64,000 nt of DNA from Limosilactobacillus alvi (GCF_016900115.1 NZ_JACJJQ010000008.1:1-64000), one strand, 5' to 3'; shown: positions 47,328 through 56,810, numbered from the stretch's first letter. The notes: generated by a model not told the origin, from the sequence alone. Program-made: numbers and translations.

Positions 47328-48206
47328 ATGGATCACTTTCTCGATCGCCGGATTGAAACCTTAGCCATTGTGGCGCAAACCGGATCCCTTACGGCCGCGG
47401 CCAAGACCTTATTCATTTCCCAACCAGCGGTTTCACAGCAATTAGCCAGTTTAGAAACCGACCTTAACTTACCATTGTTAAATCACCACGGGCGCCGAAT
47501 TACTTTAACTCCGGTGGCTAAAGAATTAGTTTCGTATGCTAACCGGTTAGAACATGACAACCAAGCAGTACTAAATTACTTGCGAACTGGCCAAACTCCA
47601 CCGCTAAAGTTGGGGGTTACGCGTTCATTAGCGGCTTTTCTCTTACCACAATTATTGAAGAAGATTGTTGCAAGTGACCATCAAGTAACGGTTACGATTG
47701 GGAATACAGCAGAATTATCAACGCAACTTTTAACTGGTCAACTTTCCGTGGCCTTAATTGAAGGTAATTTTGAACGACGTGAATTTACGGCGGAACCAAT
47801 TGGGACAGCTGCTTTTGTGGGGGTAAGTAACCGTTTAATTAAGCGGCCAACCTTAGAAGCGATTTTTGACCAGCGATTGTTAGTCCGGGAGCCGGGGTCG
47901 GGGACCAGGGAGATTTTAACAACCTGGTTGGCGGCTCATAACGCCAATTTAAATGATTTTAAGCAGAGTTTGGCGCTCAGTAGCCCCTTAGCAATTATCG
48001 AAAGTGTCAAACAGGGGATTGGAATTAGTTTTATGTATCGGGCGTTGGTTGAGGAGGAACTTGATGAACAAAGGTTATTTGAAGTTGATTTACCTGGTTT
48101 TCCCTTGCAACACCCTTTAAATGTAATCTATTTAAAAGACAACACCTTTGCGGCCGAGTTTCAGGAAATTAGCCAGCTTGCTAGTCAGGTGCTCCCAAAA
48201 AGCTAA
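47328..48206 (+). CDS. LysR family regulator, divergent from the YeiH gene
   Basis: A 292-residue regulator with an N-terminal winged helix-turn-helix (TLAIVAQTGSLTAAAKTLF, ISQPAVSQQLASLE) and an effector domain. The pairing with YeiH suggests a YeiE/CysL-like regulator of sulfur or amino acid metabolism, inferred from layout only. AAGGAGTA precedes the ATG. Its target is probably the 109-base divergent region (47219-47327). A short gap follows before the VanZ-like gene. Confidence 0.87.
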   Translation: MDHFLDRRIETLAIVAQTGSLTAAAKTLFISQPAVSQQLASLETDLNLPLLNHHGRRITLTPVAKELVSYANRLEHDNQAVLNYLRTGQTPPLKLGVTRSLAAFLLPQLLKKIVASDHQVTVTIGNTAELSTQLLTGQLSVALIEGNFERREFTAEPIGTAAFVGVSNRLIKRPTLEAIFDQRLLVREPGSGTREILTTWLAAHNANLNDFKQSLALSSPLAIIESVKQGIGISFMYRALVEEELDEQRLFEVDLPGFPLQHPLNVIYLKDNTFAAEFQEISQLASQVLPKS

Positions 48207-48280
48207 AGGTGTTTACTTGGCAGGTAAGTTGGCATGCGGTAAGCTAAAAAAGTTAAGTTTGCATGGGGAGGTTGAGGATT

Positions 48281-48814
48281 TTGGGATTGAAATGGTTCCC
48301 GTTAATAATTGTGATGATCATTTTACTGAGTTGTTACGGCCATGTTTTCCGGCAGACTAACCGCAAGTTCTGGCAAAATGTGACTGTTTATTCGTGTTTA
48401 GTTTATTTACTCGTCCTTTGCTGGTTAGTTTTTACGCCTGTCGGGCCACAAATGCCGGATTCGTACAAATCACTGATGTATTTTCATGGGGTTCCTTATA
48501 ATTTACGGCCCTTGCAAAACATTGATCCTGAGTTTGTGGCCAATATTTTTATGACTTTCCCATTAGGATGTTATGTCTACTGTTGGCGCCCCCGGCTTAA
48601 AAGCTGGAATTTACTCCTAATTGCCCTAACTCCCGGTTTGATCATTGAAAGCACTCAGTTTATTAGTGATCTTTTGGTTGGCAATCATCGGGTAGCTGAT
48701 ATTGATGATGTAATTACCAATACGCTTGGAGTATTGATTGGGTATGGTATTTTTTGGCTGTTGTCTAAGACTCCGGGCGAGCGGTTATTAAATTATTTCC
48801 GGTTAGAAAAGTAA
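48281..48814 (+). CDS. VanZ-like family membrane protein
   Basis: A small integral membrane protein of about 177 residues with four or five hydrophobic segments and the VanZ-family core: YNLRPLQNI and FVANIFMTFPLG, then IIESTQFI and the D-x-D-D region (ADIDDVITNTLG). Relatives influence glycopeptide resistance or surface properties, but their mode of action is not known. The start is ambiguous. I chose the TTG at 48281, nine bases after GGGGAGG; an ATG at 48263 also keeps the frame but lacks a good ribosome site. A bidirectional terminator follows. Confidence 0.75.
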   Translation: MGLKWFPLIIVMIILLSCYGHVFRQTNRKFWQNVTVYSCLVYLLVLCWLVFTPVGPQMPDSYKSLMYFHGVPYNLRPLQNIDPEFVANIFMTFPLGCYVYCWRPRLKSWNLLLIALTPGLIIESTQFISDLLVGNHRVADIDDVITNTLGVLIGYGIFWLLSKTPGERLLNYFRLEK

Positions 48815-48863
48815 AACCACTAGCTTGGTTGCAGCAAACCTGTTGCAACAAGTTAGTGGTTTT
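48813..48863. terminator. Bidirectional terminator between the vanZ-like gene and thrC
   Basis: AAAACCACTA (48813-48822) pairs with TAGTGGTTTT (48854-48863), with inner TTG/CAA and TTGCA/TGCAA pairings. The A and T tails serve both convergent genes. Confidence 0.8.
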
Positions 48864-48865
48864 AT

Positions 48866-50344
48866 TTAGATTAAATCCAGTACCGTGGTTGTCATTTCCG
48901 GAGGAGCAATCGTTAATTGGGACTGTGGCTGATCAACGAAGAGCTCTTTGACTCCGGTGGTTAAAGGTTTTGTATCAAATTTAGCGAGCGTCTCGATGGC
49001 AGCCAGGCCACTAGGTGGATTCGTTTGCGAATTGATGGCGGTAAGCACTGTTTCTGGGAATTTATATGGGCTGGCGGTTGCCAAAATTACGCACGGGTGC
49101 TGGTCATTAGTTTGAGCTTGGTATTGCTGGGTAACGAAGGACCCAACCGCAGTATGGGGATCGATTAAATAATTAGCCTGCTCATAAACCCGCCGAATTT
49201 CAGCCTGCACTTGATTTGGGGTGGCATATCCAGCAGCAAAGGTTGCTTGTAACCATTTATGGACTTGCGGAGTTACTTGATAAGTGCCTTGGCTTTGGAG
49301 CTGTTGCATTAGCTTATTAATAACTTCAGCATCTTGTCGATAGGCATCAAAGAGTAAACGTTCCAGATTGGATGAGACTAAAATATCCATTGAAGGAGCG
49401 TTGGTAACCTGAAATTTTCGCTGCCGATCATAAGTCCCGGTTTGGAAAAAGTCAGTTAGGACATGGTTTACATTGGAAGCGCAAATCAATTTATGGATTG
49501 GTAAGCCAAGTTTTTTGGCATAGTAACCTGCTAAAATATCACCAAAATTACCGGTAGGAACGCTAAAATTAATTTTTTCGCCAACTTTGATTACTCCTTG
49601 GCGAACTAATTGGCCATAGGCGCTAAAATAATAAGTAATTTGGGGAATTAGCCGCCCAATATTCATGGAATTAGCTGAAGAAAATTGCTGCTTTTGCTGG
49701 GCGAGCTGTTGACGAATTTGGGGATTGTTAAAAATTTGTTTGACCCTTGTTTGAGCTTGATCAAAATTACCAGTAATCCCAACAACGTGAAGGTTAGCTC
49801 CCGTTTGACCTAACATTTGTAATTTTTGAATGGGACTGATCCCATCTTGCGGATAAAAGACTACTACTTGAGTCCCCAATATATTTTTAAAACCGCGGAG
49901 AGCAGCCGTACCGGTATCACCAGAAGTGGCGGTTAAAATGATTGTTTCGTTTGGATTACGGCCTTGTTCTTTGGCCAGACGCATTAGTTGGGGAAGGGCT
50001 TGCAGGGCAACATCTTTAAAGGCTAAGGTCGGTCCATGGAATAATTCAAGGTAATAGTTACCAGCGATCTGTTTGGTTAGCGGGGTAATTGATGGCGTAT
50101 CCCACTGAGAACCATAGGCTTTGGTGGCCGCTACCTCAAGACCACTTAGCTCATTAAAAAACCACCCGAAAACCTGTTGGGCAATTAATTGATAAGGTTG
50201 TTGAATTAAGGTTGCAAGGTCATAGTTAGGATGGGGAAAAGCAACGGGGACAAATAAGCCCCCATCTACAGCTAATCCCTGAATAATTGCTGCGAGCGCA
50301 TCAGTGGCCTGCGCCGTGACGTCACGGGTACTTCGAAATTTCAT
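48866..50344 (-). CDS. thrC: Threonine synthase
   Basis: PLP enzyme converting O-phosphohomoserine to threonine and phosphate. The 492-residue length is typical of the longer type. The N-terminal FRSTRD, DGGLFVP and the PLP lysine in GPTLAFKDVALQ near residue 110 are seen, with TSGDTGTAA for the phosphate-binding region and VPTGNFGDILAGY. The start at MKFRSTRD follows AAAGGAG, 11 bases away, which is somewhat far. It is transcribed divergently from hom-thrB across a 114-base region. Confidence 0.93.
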   Translation of the reverse strand: MKFRSTRDVTAQATDALAAIIQGLAVDGGLFVPVAFPHPNYDLATLIQQPYQLIAQQVFGWFFNELSGLEVAATKAYGSQWDTPSITPLTKQIAGNYYLELFHGPTLAFKDVALQALPQLMRLAKEQGRNPNETIILTATSGDTGTAALRGFKNILGTQVVVFYPQDGISPIQKLQMLGQTGANLHVVGITGNFDQAQTRVKQIFNNPQIRQQLAQQKQQFSSANSMNIGRLIPQITYYFSAYGQLVRQGVIKVGEKINFSVPTGNFGDILAGYYAKKLGLPIHKLICASNVNHVLTDFFQTGTYDRQRKFQVTNAPSMDILVSSNLERLLFDAYRQDAEVINKLMQQLQSQGTYQVTPQVHKWLQATFAAGYATPNQVQAEIRRVYEQANYLIDPHTAVGSFVTQQYQAQTNDQHPCVILATASPYKFPETVLTAINSQTNPPSGLAAIETLAKFDTKPLTTGVKELFVDQPQSQLTIAPPEMTTTVLDLI

Positions 50345-50458
50345 AATCGGCCCAGCTCCTTTCGTTGGTAACATTTTTATTTATTATACTTCAAATTAGA
50401 TAATAATGTGTTATCATTTACAAAATGATTAGAAAATGGTTAAAGGACGGTGAACAAG

Positions 50459-51736
50459 ATGGATGAAATAAAACTTGGGATGGTGGGTCTCGGAACCGTC
50501 GGGAGCGGTGTTTTAGCAATGGTACAGAAACATGCCGCCAAAATTTCAGCGGTAACGGGTCGCCAATTAGTCGTTAAAACGGTGGTGGTTAAAAATCCCC
50601 AAAAACACCAGCAGGTTGCTGATCTAGTTCACCTTACAACCGAGCTTGATGATCTTTTAAACGATTCAGAAATAAAAATTGTCATCGAAGTAATGGGCGG
50701 GATTCATCCGGCTAAAGAGATCATTGAACAAATGCTACGAGCCCATAAACATGTTGTTTCTGCAAATAAGGACTTAATTGCTACGGCGGGGCAAGAATTA
50801 ATCGCTTTAGCTAAGCAAAATCATTGTGATTTGATGTATGAAGCAAGTGTTGCCGGGGGAATTCCCATTCTACGGACAATTGCCGATAGTTTTGCGGCGG
50901 ACCAAATTACTGAGGTCAAGGGAATCGTTAACGGAACTACAAATTATATTTTGACGCAAATGAGTCAGAGCAATCGCTCGTACGAAGATGCCTTAAAGCA
51001 GGCCCAGAAATTAGGTTTTGCTGAGGCTGATCCCACTAATGATGTCCAAGGGAGAGATGCCGGTTATAAAATGGCGATCTTGTCCCGGTTTGCTTTTGGG
51101 ACGAATGTTGCGGTTGATCAGTTTAAAGTCACGGGAATTGACCAAGTCGATCAAGTTGACGTTCAGCAGGCGGCAGCTTTTGGCTATACCTTGAAACTAG
51201 TCGGCATTGCCCGTTTAGTTGACCAACGGGTTTTTGTGGAAGTTGCACCGGCACTGGTTAATATCCATCATCCCTTAGCTCAAGTCAATAATGAAAATAA
51301 TGCGGTGATGGTTACGGGAAGAGCAGTTGGTGATACTTTGTTTTATGGCCCTGGAGCTGGGGGCTTACCAACTGCCAATAGTGTCTTGTCCGATATTACG
51401 ACAGTCACGAAAAATATGATCTTGAAAACGAATGGGAATTCCTTCAATGGTTATTCTCACCCCTTACCATTTGCGGATGCAACGATGGTCAAGGACTGTT
51501 ATTACCTCAGCTTAACTTTGCCAGACCAACCCGGAGAGATGCAAAAACTAACCACCGTCATGGCGGAATTAAATGCTAGTTTTTCCCAAATCGTCCAAAA
51601 AGCGAGTGATCAGGGGGAAGCCCGGGTGATGATTATTACTCACCAAATGAGCAAAGCCCAACTTAATCAGTTGGAGCTTGCCTTGCAGGACTTAGGGACG
51701 ATCCAGCTGCATTGTGCATACCGGGTAATTAATTAG
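50459..51736 (+). CDS. hom: Homoserine dehydrogenase
   Basis: Reduces aspartate semialdehyde to homoserine. The 425-residue protein has the NAD(P)-binding GLGTVGSG at about residues 10-17, the substrate region NGTTNYIL near 160 and FAEADPT-DVQGRDAGYK, and a C-terminal ACT domain (from about 348) suggesting threonine feedback. I use ATG at 50459, behind GGACGG; a GTG three codons earlier is too close to the ribosome site. thrB follows 12 bases later. Confidence 0.94.
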   Translation: MDEIKLGMVGLGTVGSGVLAMVQKHAAKISAVTGRQLVVKTVVVKNPQKHQQVADLVHLTTELDDLLNDSEIKIVIEVMGGIHPAKEIIEQMLRAHKHVVSANKDLIATAGQELIALAKQNHCDLMYEASVAGGIPILRTIADSFAADQITEVKGIVNGTTNYILTQMSQSNRSYEDALKQAQKLGFAEADPTNDVQGRDAGYKMAILSRFAFGTNVAVDQFKVTGIDQVDQVDVQQAAAFGYTLKLVGIARLVDQRVFVEVAPALVNIHHPLAQVNNENNAVMVTGRAVGDTLFYGPGAGGLPTANSVLSDITTVTKNMILKTNGNSFNGYSHPLPFADATMVKDCYYLSLTLPDQPGEMQKLTTVMAELNASFSQIVQKASDQGEARVMIITHQMSKAQLNQLELALQDLGTIQLHCAYRVIN

Positions 51737-51748
51737 GAGGCGGGAATT

Positions 51749-52612
51749 ATGCAAATTCGGGTTCCTGCATCTTCAGCTAATTTTGGCCCAGGCTTTGATT
51801 CAATCGGGGTTGCCCTCAAGCAGTACTTAAATCTAGCGGTTTTAGAGCCAACCACGACCTGGGAGGTTGAACATGACTTACCACACGTTCCGCACAATGA
51901 ACAAAATTTGATCATTAAAGCGGCATTAACGGTTGAACCAACTTTACCGCCCCACCATTTATTGGTCCAAAGTAAAATTCCACTTGCCCATGGGCTCGGT
52001 TCTTCGTCGACAGCGATTGTGGCTGGGATTGAATTGGCCAATCAATTGGCGAGTTTAAAACTTACGTCAATGGAAAAGGTCCAATTAGCGGCCCAAATTG
52101 AAGGTCATCCGGACAACGTTGCTCCCGCGATCTTAGGAGGAGTGGTGATTGGAACTAGTTTAAAGGATCAATTCATAACTTACCAAGTACCGACGCCACC
52201 CTTTACTTTTTTGGCGTATGTTCCGAAGAATAATTTAGCAACTAGCGTTTCCCGAGCAGTTTTACCATCCCAAATTGAACGATCAGTTGCCGTTCGCGGG
52301 AGTAGTATAGCGAACGCCTTAGTGGCGGCCTTGTTTAGTCGGCAATATGAAATGATTGGTCCATTGATTGAAGGTGACCAATTCCACGAAGCAGCGCGGG
52401 CAAAATTGGTCCCTGAATTAGCAATGATTCGTCAAATTGGCCATGAGGTTGGCGCCATTGCAACCTATTTGAGTGGGGCGGGACCAACGGTGATGACTTT
52501 AATTGCACCGCACTTGATGCCGGCTTTTCAAAATCGTTTACTGCAAGCAAATTTGACGGCGCCATTATTAGAATTAGCGGTTGATCAAAATGGGGTAATG
52601 GTTACGGTATAA
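51749..52612 (+). CDS. thrB: Homoserine kinase
   Basis: Phosphorylates homoserine before threonine synthase acts. The 287-residue GHMP kinase begins with VPASSANFGPGFD and contains the P-x3-GLGSSS ATP loop in IPLAHGLGSSSTA near residue 78, plus the C-terminal YLSGAGPTVM motif. GGAGG lies before the ATG. It is the second gene of hom-thrB and ends at a hairpin terminator. Confidence 0.94.
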   Translation: MQIRVPASSANFGPGFDSIGVALKQYLNLAVLEPTTTWEVEHDLPHVPHNEQNLIIKAALTVEPTLPPHHLLVQSKIPLAHGLGSSSTAIVAGIELANQLASLKLTSMEKVQLAAQIEGHPDNVAPAILGGVVIGTSLKDQFITYQVPTPPFTFLAYVPKNNLATSVSRAVLPSQIERSVAVRGSSIANALVAALFSRQYEMIGPLIEGDQFHEAARAKLVPELAMIRQIGHEVGAIATYLSGAGPTVMTLIAPHLMPAFQNRLLQANLTAPLLELAVDQNGVMVTV

Positions 52613-52644
52613 GCTAAAATTTGCAAAAGAAAATTATCATTTTT

Positions 52645-52679
52645 AAAAGCGATCGCCAAATTTTTTTGCGGTCGTTTTT
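52645..52679 (+). terminator. Terminator after thrB
   Basis: AAAGCGATCGC and GCGGTCGTTTT form a stem with two G-T pairs, followed by a T run. Confidence 0.65.
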
Positions 52680-52804
52680 AGTTTGATTTCACAAAGTGAT
52701 AACGAAGTGCTTTACTTTTAATATCAAGGAATTAAGCGAGATATTTTGAGGGTTCAAAGTAACAAAAAATCAATCTTTTGGATAAATTTTGTTAGAAAAA
52801 TAAT

Positions 52805-52834
52805 TTGACAACCAAAATACTTTTTGCATATAAT
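52805..52834 (+). promoter_or_regulatory. Promoter of the fatty acid synthesis cluster
   Basis: TTGACA (52805-52810) and TATAAT (52829-52834) are 18 bases apart. A weaker FabT-like dyad, TATTTTGATACTCGAAATA, follows at 52847-52865, between promoter and first gene, where FabT could block transcription. Confidence 0.75.
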
Positions 52835-52889
52835 TCGAGCATCGGATATTTTGATACTCGAAATACTTTTTGGAAGGTAGGTGACGAAT

Positions 52890-53336
52890 GTGCCAGTAAT
52901 GACTGCCCAGGAAGTGATGGATTTAATTCCGAACCGGTATCCCATCTGCTACATTGATGCGGTGGATGAGTTGGTCGCTGACCAAAAGGTAGTGGCAAGA
53001 AAGAACGTAACGATTAATGAACGCTTCTTCCAAGGCCATTTTCCAAACAATCCGGTTATGCCAGGGGTATTAATCATTGAAGCGCTTGCTCAAGCAGCCT
53101 CGATTCTCATTTTAAAATCCCCAAAGTTTTATAAGAAAACGGCATATCTCGGGGCAATTCATAACGCGCGCTTTCGCCAAATGGTCCGGCCGGGAGATGT
53201 TTTAACCTTGACGATTGAAATGGAAAAGGTGCGGTCAAACATGGGCCAAGTTGACGCGGTCGCAACGGTTGATGGTAAGCGGGTATGCACCGCTAAGCTG
53301 GTCTTCTTTGTTGCTGATCGGGAAGCAAAAATTTAG
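52890..53336 (+). CDS. fabZ1: 3-hydroxyacyl-ACP dehydratase FabZ, first copy
   Basis: A hot-dog-fold dehydratase of about 148 residues that removes water from 3-hydroxyacyl-ACP. The catalytic pair is His50 in QGHFPNNP and Glu64 in LIIEALAQ. A start at GTG 52890 fits AGGTGA five bases upstream; 52881 (GTG) and 52899 (ATG) are alternatives. It sits ahead of fabT under its own promoter. In Enterococcus one of two such paralogs (FabN) also isomerises the product to start unsaturated fatty acids; which of the two here might do so cannot be told. Confidence 0.85.
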   Translation: MPVMTAQEVMDLIPNRYPICYIDAVDELVADQKVVARKNVTINERFFQGHFPNNPVMPGVLIIEALAQAASILILKSPKFYKKTAYLGAIHNARFRQMVRPGDVLTLTIEMEKVRSNMGQVDAVATVDGKRVCTAKLVFFVADREAKI

Positions 53337-53399
53337 AAAAGTCGTTGTCAGGATTTGAAGTTTATGCGGCAATGTACGAACGGTTATCGCTTATAATGT

Positions 53400-53419
53400 A
53401 TTTTGAATCATCAAATTAT
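53400..53419 (+). promoter_or_regulatory. FabT operator upstream of fabT
   Basis: ATTTTGAATCATCAAATTAT contains the dyad TTTGA-N4-TCAAA, a very good match to the FabT box of lactic acid bacteria. It directly follows a TATAAT (53392-53397), so FabT probably represses its own and downstream genes here. Confidence 0.75.
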
Positions 53420-53452
53420 TTGGGTTATCAAAGAATTGAAAGGAGAATGCAT

Positions 53453-53899
53453 ATGAACGAGAACCGGGATTATCAAGAAATTAACCAGGCCTTGATCAAA
53501 ACCTACGGAGGCATTATGTGGATTGAAGAGCATGAATTGCGAAAAAGTACTTTTTCGGATTTAACGATTAAGGAAATGCACGCAATTGATGCGATCAGTA
53601 TGTATAACCACCAGACTGCTTCAGCGGTAGCGAAGAAGCTCCACTTAACTCCCGGGACCATGACGGCAACTGCTGATCGGTTAGTGAAAAAAGGTTACGT
53701 GAAGCGGGTTCGTGAAGATCAAGATCGCCGGGTTGTACGGTTATATTTAACCAAAAAGGGACGGGTGCTCTATCGGGCACATCGGGCTTTCCACAATATG
53801 ATGGTGGCCAAGTTCCTTGATGGAATGAATGACCAAGAATTAAAGGTTGTCCGCAAAGCGCTTGCAAACCTAGAACAATTTGTAGAAGAACACGAGTAG
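53453..53899 (+). CDS. fabT: MarR-family transcriptional repressor FabT
   Basis: A 148-residue winged helix-turn-helix regulator. The DNA-binding segment includes TASAVAKKLHLTPGTMTATADRLVKKGYVKRV (about residues 59-90) followed by the wing DQDRRVVRLYLTKKG. FabT binds acyl-ACP as corepressor and turns down fatty acid synthesis when long-chain fatty acids are available. The start at 53453 is seven bases from AGGAG; an ATG two codons earlier is too close. fabH follows four bases after its stop. Confidence 0.92.
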   Translation: MNENRDYQEINQALIKTYGGIMWIEEHELRKSTFSDLTIKEMHAIDAISMYNHQTASAVAKKLHLTPGTMTATADRLVKKGYVKRVREDQDRRVVRLYLTKKGRVLYRAHRAFHNMMVAKFLDGMNDQELKVVRKALANLEQFVEEHE

Positions 53900-53903
53900 C
53901 AGG

Positions 53904-54878
53904 ATGAAAAGAAACCTAAAAATTGTTACTAGCGGTCAAGCCGTTCCTAAGCCTGTCGTTGCCAACCAAGACTTAACGGCTTGGTTGGATACTAGCGATG
54001 AATGGATTACCAGCCGAACTGGGATTAAAGAACGGCATTTAAGTGACGGGGAAAATACTGCCGATTTGGCGACCCGGGCGGCTAAACAAGCTCTTGAACG
54101 GGCAAAGTGGGATCCGGCTAGTCTAAACTTGATTATTGTTGCGACGATGACGCCGGAAGCTTTGATGCCGTCAACTGCGGCGACTGTTCAAGGACGGATA
54201 GGGGCAACCCAAGCGGCTGCCTTTGATCTTTCAGCTGCTTGCACCGGTTTTGTTGATGCTTTGACGGTTGCTAATCAGATGCTCCAAAATCCGCAGTTCC
54301 AACGAATTTTAGTGATTGGAGCCGAAACAATGTCAAAGATCATCGATTGGTATGATCGGACAACGGCTGTCCTCTTTGGGGATGGAGCTGGGGCAGTTCT
54401 GGTTGAAGCAACTAGTGAACCAATTGGGATTCTTGGGGTGGATCTAATGACAGATGGCCAACAAGGTCCGAAGTTAACGGCTGGACAAACTGTGGTTACC
54501 CAAAAGGCGCCCCATCCTTTGACTAGGCTTACCCCACTAAAAATGGATGGCCGGGCGGTGTACAAATTCGCTACCCATGAGGTGCCAGCTTCAATTAACC
54601 GAGCGTTAGCCCAGGCCCAAGTCCCTGTGACCGCAGTTGATCACTTTATACTCCACCAAGCTAACGCGCGAATTATTCGCCAGGTGGCCAAACGCCTTGG
54701 TCAACCGTTAGTAAAGTTTCCCCAAAATATTGATCACGTAGGGAATACTGCCGCTGCTAGTGAACCCTTACTTTTAGACGAAATTATTAAAAAAGGCCAG
54801 CTTAAGCATGGTGAGACCATCGTTTTAAGTGGCTTTGGTGGGGGGCTTACGGCGGCCACGATCATTTTGAAATACTAA
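53904..54878 (+). CDS. fabH: 3-oxoacyl-ACP synthase III
   Basis: Starts chain growth by condensing acetyl-CoA with malonyl-ACP. The 324-residue thiolase-fold protein has the catalytic Cys113 in DLSAACTGF, His near residue 250 in ILHQANARI and Asn near 280 in VGNTAAAS. Its ribosome site (AGTAGCAGG) is modest, suggesting translational coupling with fabT. It leads the main fab/acc operon. Confidence 0.95.
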   Translation: MKRNLKIVTSGQAVPKPVVANQDLTAWLDTSDEWITSRTGIKERHLSDGENTADLATRAAKQALERAKWDPASLNLIIVATMTPEALMPSTAATVQGRIGATQAAAFDLSAACTGFVDALTVANQMLQNPQFQRILVIGAETMSKIIDWYDRTTAVLFGDGAGAVLVEATSEPIGILGVDLMTDGQQGPKLTAGQTVVTQKAPHPLTRLTPLKMDGRAVYKFATHEVPASINRALAQAQVPVTAVDHFILHQANARIIRQVAKRLGQPLVKFPQNIDHVGNTAAASEPLLLDEIIKKGQLKHGETIVLSGFGGGLTAATIILKY

Positions 54879-54911
54879 TTAATTACTTAAAACAAGAAAG
54901 GAATTTTAATT

Positions 54912-55154
54912 ATGACTAAAGAAGAAATTTTTAACACTGTTCAAGATATTGCTGCTGAAGAACTTGACGTTGAAAAGGACAAGATCACCTTGGATGCTAA
55001 GATCAAGGATGACCTTAACGCCGATTCTCTTGATGTTTTTGAAATTATGAACGAATTAGAAGACAAGTTTGACATTGAATTAGATGTTGACGAAGGGGTT
55101 ACGACGATCCAAGATGTTGTTGACTTTGTTGAAAAGCAATTAGCAGCTAAGTAA
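54912..55154 (+). CDS. acpP: Acyl carrier protein
   Basis: Carries growing acyl chains on a phosphopantetheine arm. The 80-residue acidic helical protein has Ser39 in LNADSLDVFE as attachment site. AAGAAAGGAA precedes the ATG. Codon use is strongly adapted. The stop (TAATG) overlaps the fabD start by one base. Confidence 0.96.
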   Translation: MTKEEIFNTVQDIAAEELDVEKDKITLDAKIKDDLNADSLDVFEIMNELEDKFDIELDVDEGVTTIQDVVDFVEKQLAAK

Positions 55155-56101
55155 TGAAATTCGGAATTTTATTTAGTGGCCAGGGCGCCCAGCGGCCGGG
55201 AATGGGGATCGACCTAATGGCGGATCCCCTTTTTGCTAGCACGATCAAGGAGGCCAGCGAAGCCGTCAAAATGGATCTCGTCCCCATTATGAAAAATGAA
55301 GCTGGGGCGCTTGATCAGACTAAAAACGTGCAACCAGCCTTGGTAGCTGTTAGTTATGGCCTTTACCGGATGTTAATGCGGGACCTTGATTTGCCAGTTG
55401 AAGGAATGATTGGCCTTTCCCTTGGTGAATACGCAGCCTTACTCGCCAGCCAAGGTTTGGAATTTCAGAGCGGAATGGCCCTTTTGGCCGATCGGGCCCG
55501 GTACATGCAAGCAGTTGCTGATAAAACCCCATCTGCGATGGCCGCACTCTTAAAGCCAGATGTTCAATCGGTTGAAGGAATTTGTGCGCAAATTACAGCT
55601 GAAGGGGATTTGGTGGCAATCGCTAATTACAACACCCCAAAGCAGGTAGTAATCGGTGGAACCGTTGCTGGCGTTAAGGCAGCAATTGAACAAATAAAGG
55701 TAACGAAAGCAGCCCGCCGGGCAATTGAACTTCCAGTTAGCGGGGCTTTCCATACGGCTATGTTTAACCCAGCACGGGATCAAATGGTTGAACGCTTGAA
55801 GACGATATCATGCCATGATCCACAAGTTCCGGTAATTAGTAATACGACGGAAGAACCCTTTGAGGCAGCTAGTATGAAAGCCATTCTGGCAAAGCAATTA
55901 GCGGTACCAACGCATTTTGGTGCAGGTTTAAAGAAGCTGGTAACGCTCGCAAATCTTGATGCTACTTTGGAACTAGGCCCTGGTAAAACCTTAACCAGTT
56001 TTGCCCAAGTAGTTGCACCAGATTTAAAGCACTATCACATTAGTAATTTAGCTGAATACCAAGCATTTATGACGGAGGTAGAAAATGGAACTGACGAATA
56101 A
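55154..56101 (+). CDS. fabD: Malonyl-CoA:ACP transacylase
   Basis: Transfers malonyl from CoA to ACP. The 315-residue protein has FSGQGAQ at residues 7-13, the nucleophile Ser89 in GLSLGEY and His in SGAFHTAMF near 197. The usual His before the nucleophile (GHSxGE) is Leu here, which is common in lactobacilli as far as I recall. It overlaps acpP by one base and fabG by 17. Confidence 0.94.
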   Translation: MKFGILFSGQGAQRPGMGIDLMADPLFASTIKEASEAVKMDLVPIMKNEAGALDQTKNVQPALVAVSYGLYRMLMRDLDLPVEGMIGLSLGEYAALLASQGLEFQSGMALLADRARYMQAVADKTPSAMAALLKPDVQSVEGICAQITAEGDLVAIANYNTPKQVVIGGTVAGVKAAIEQIKVTKAARRAIELPVSGAFHTAMFNPARDQMVERLKTISCHDPQVPVISNTTEEPFEAASMKAILAKQLAVPTHFGAGLKKLVTLANLDATLELGPGKTLTSFAQVVAPDLKHYHISNLAEYQAFMTEVENGTDE

Positions 56102-56810
56102 AATCGCCTTAGTGACCGGGAGTACCCGGGGAATCGGCTTGGCAATTGCCAAAAATTTTCTTCAAGCCGGTGCCAAGGTGATCTTAAACGGCCGGGGTGA
56201 AAAACTAGCTCCGGAAGTAAAATCCCAATTGAATGGTGAATTTGCCTATATCAGTGGTGATTTAAGTTCACCCGCCGGTGCGCAAGACCTTGCTAAAGCA
56301 GCCCAAGAAAAGTTTGGCCCGATCCAAATTTTAGTCAACAATGCTGGCGTTAACCGGGATAAATTACTTTTGGGAATGAAACCCGCAGACTTTCATGCCG
56401 TTTTATCAACGGACTTAATGGGACCAATGATATTGACCCAAGCCCTTTTTAAACCAATGGTGAAGCAACGAACGGGTGTCATCATTAATCTTGCCAGTGT
56501 GGTTGGGTTACATGGTAATGCTGGCCAAGCTAATTACGCTGCCGCCAAGGCTGGTTTAGTCGGTTTTACCAAGACCGTGGCCCGTGAAGGGGCCTTGCGG
56601 GGAATCCGGGTTAACGCAATTGCGCCAGGAATGGTTGATAGTGCTATGACCCAAGCTTTGAGTGATAAGGTCAAGCATCAAATCTTAACGGAAATTCCAT
56701 TACACCGCTTAGGACAACCGGACGAAATTGCTCAAACGGCCCGGTTCTTAGTTGAAAATGATTATGTAACTGGTCAAACGATCGTTGTTGACGGTGGAAT
56801 GACGATGTAA
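56085..56810 (+). CDS. fabG: 3-oxoacyl-ACP reductase
   Basis: NADPH-dependent reduction of 3-oxoacyl-ACP. The 241-residue short-chain dehydrogenase has the TGSTRGIG nucleotide motif at 11-18, NNAG at 85-88, and the catalytic Ser138, Tyr151 and Lys155. The start lies within the end of fabD, behind GGAGG, indicating coupling. fabF follows. Confidence 0.95.
   Translation: MELTNKIALVTGSTRGIGLAIAKNFLQAGAKVILNGRGEKLAPEVKSQLNGEFAYISGDLSSPAGAQDLAKAAQEKFGPIQILVNNAGVNRDKLLLGMKPADFHAVLSTDLMGPMILTQALFKPMVKQRTGVIINLASVVGLHGNAGQANYAAAKAGLVGFTKTVAREGALRGIRVNAIAPGMVDSAMTQALSDKVKHQILTEIPLHRLGQPDEIAQTARFLVENDYVTGQTIVVDGGMTM

Noticed and set aside
48148-48360. Frame of 70 codons between lysR and the VanZ-like gene
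   Set aside because: It overlaps both real genes in another frame and has no ribosome site.
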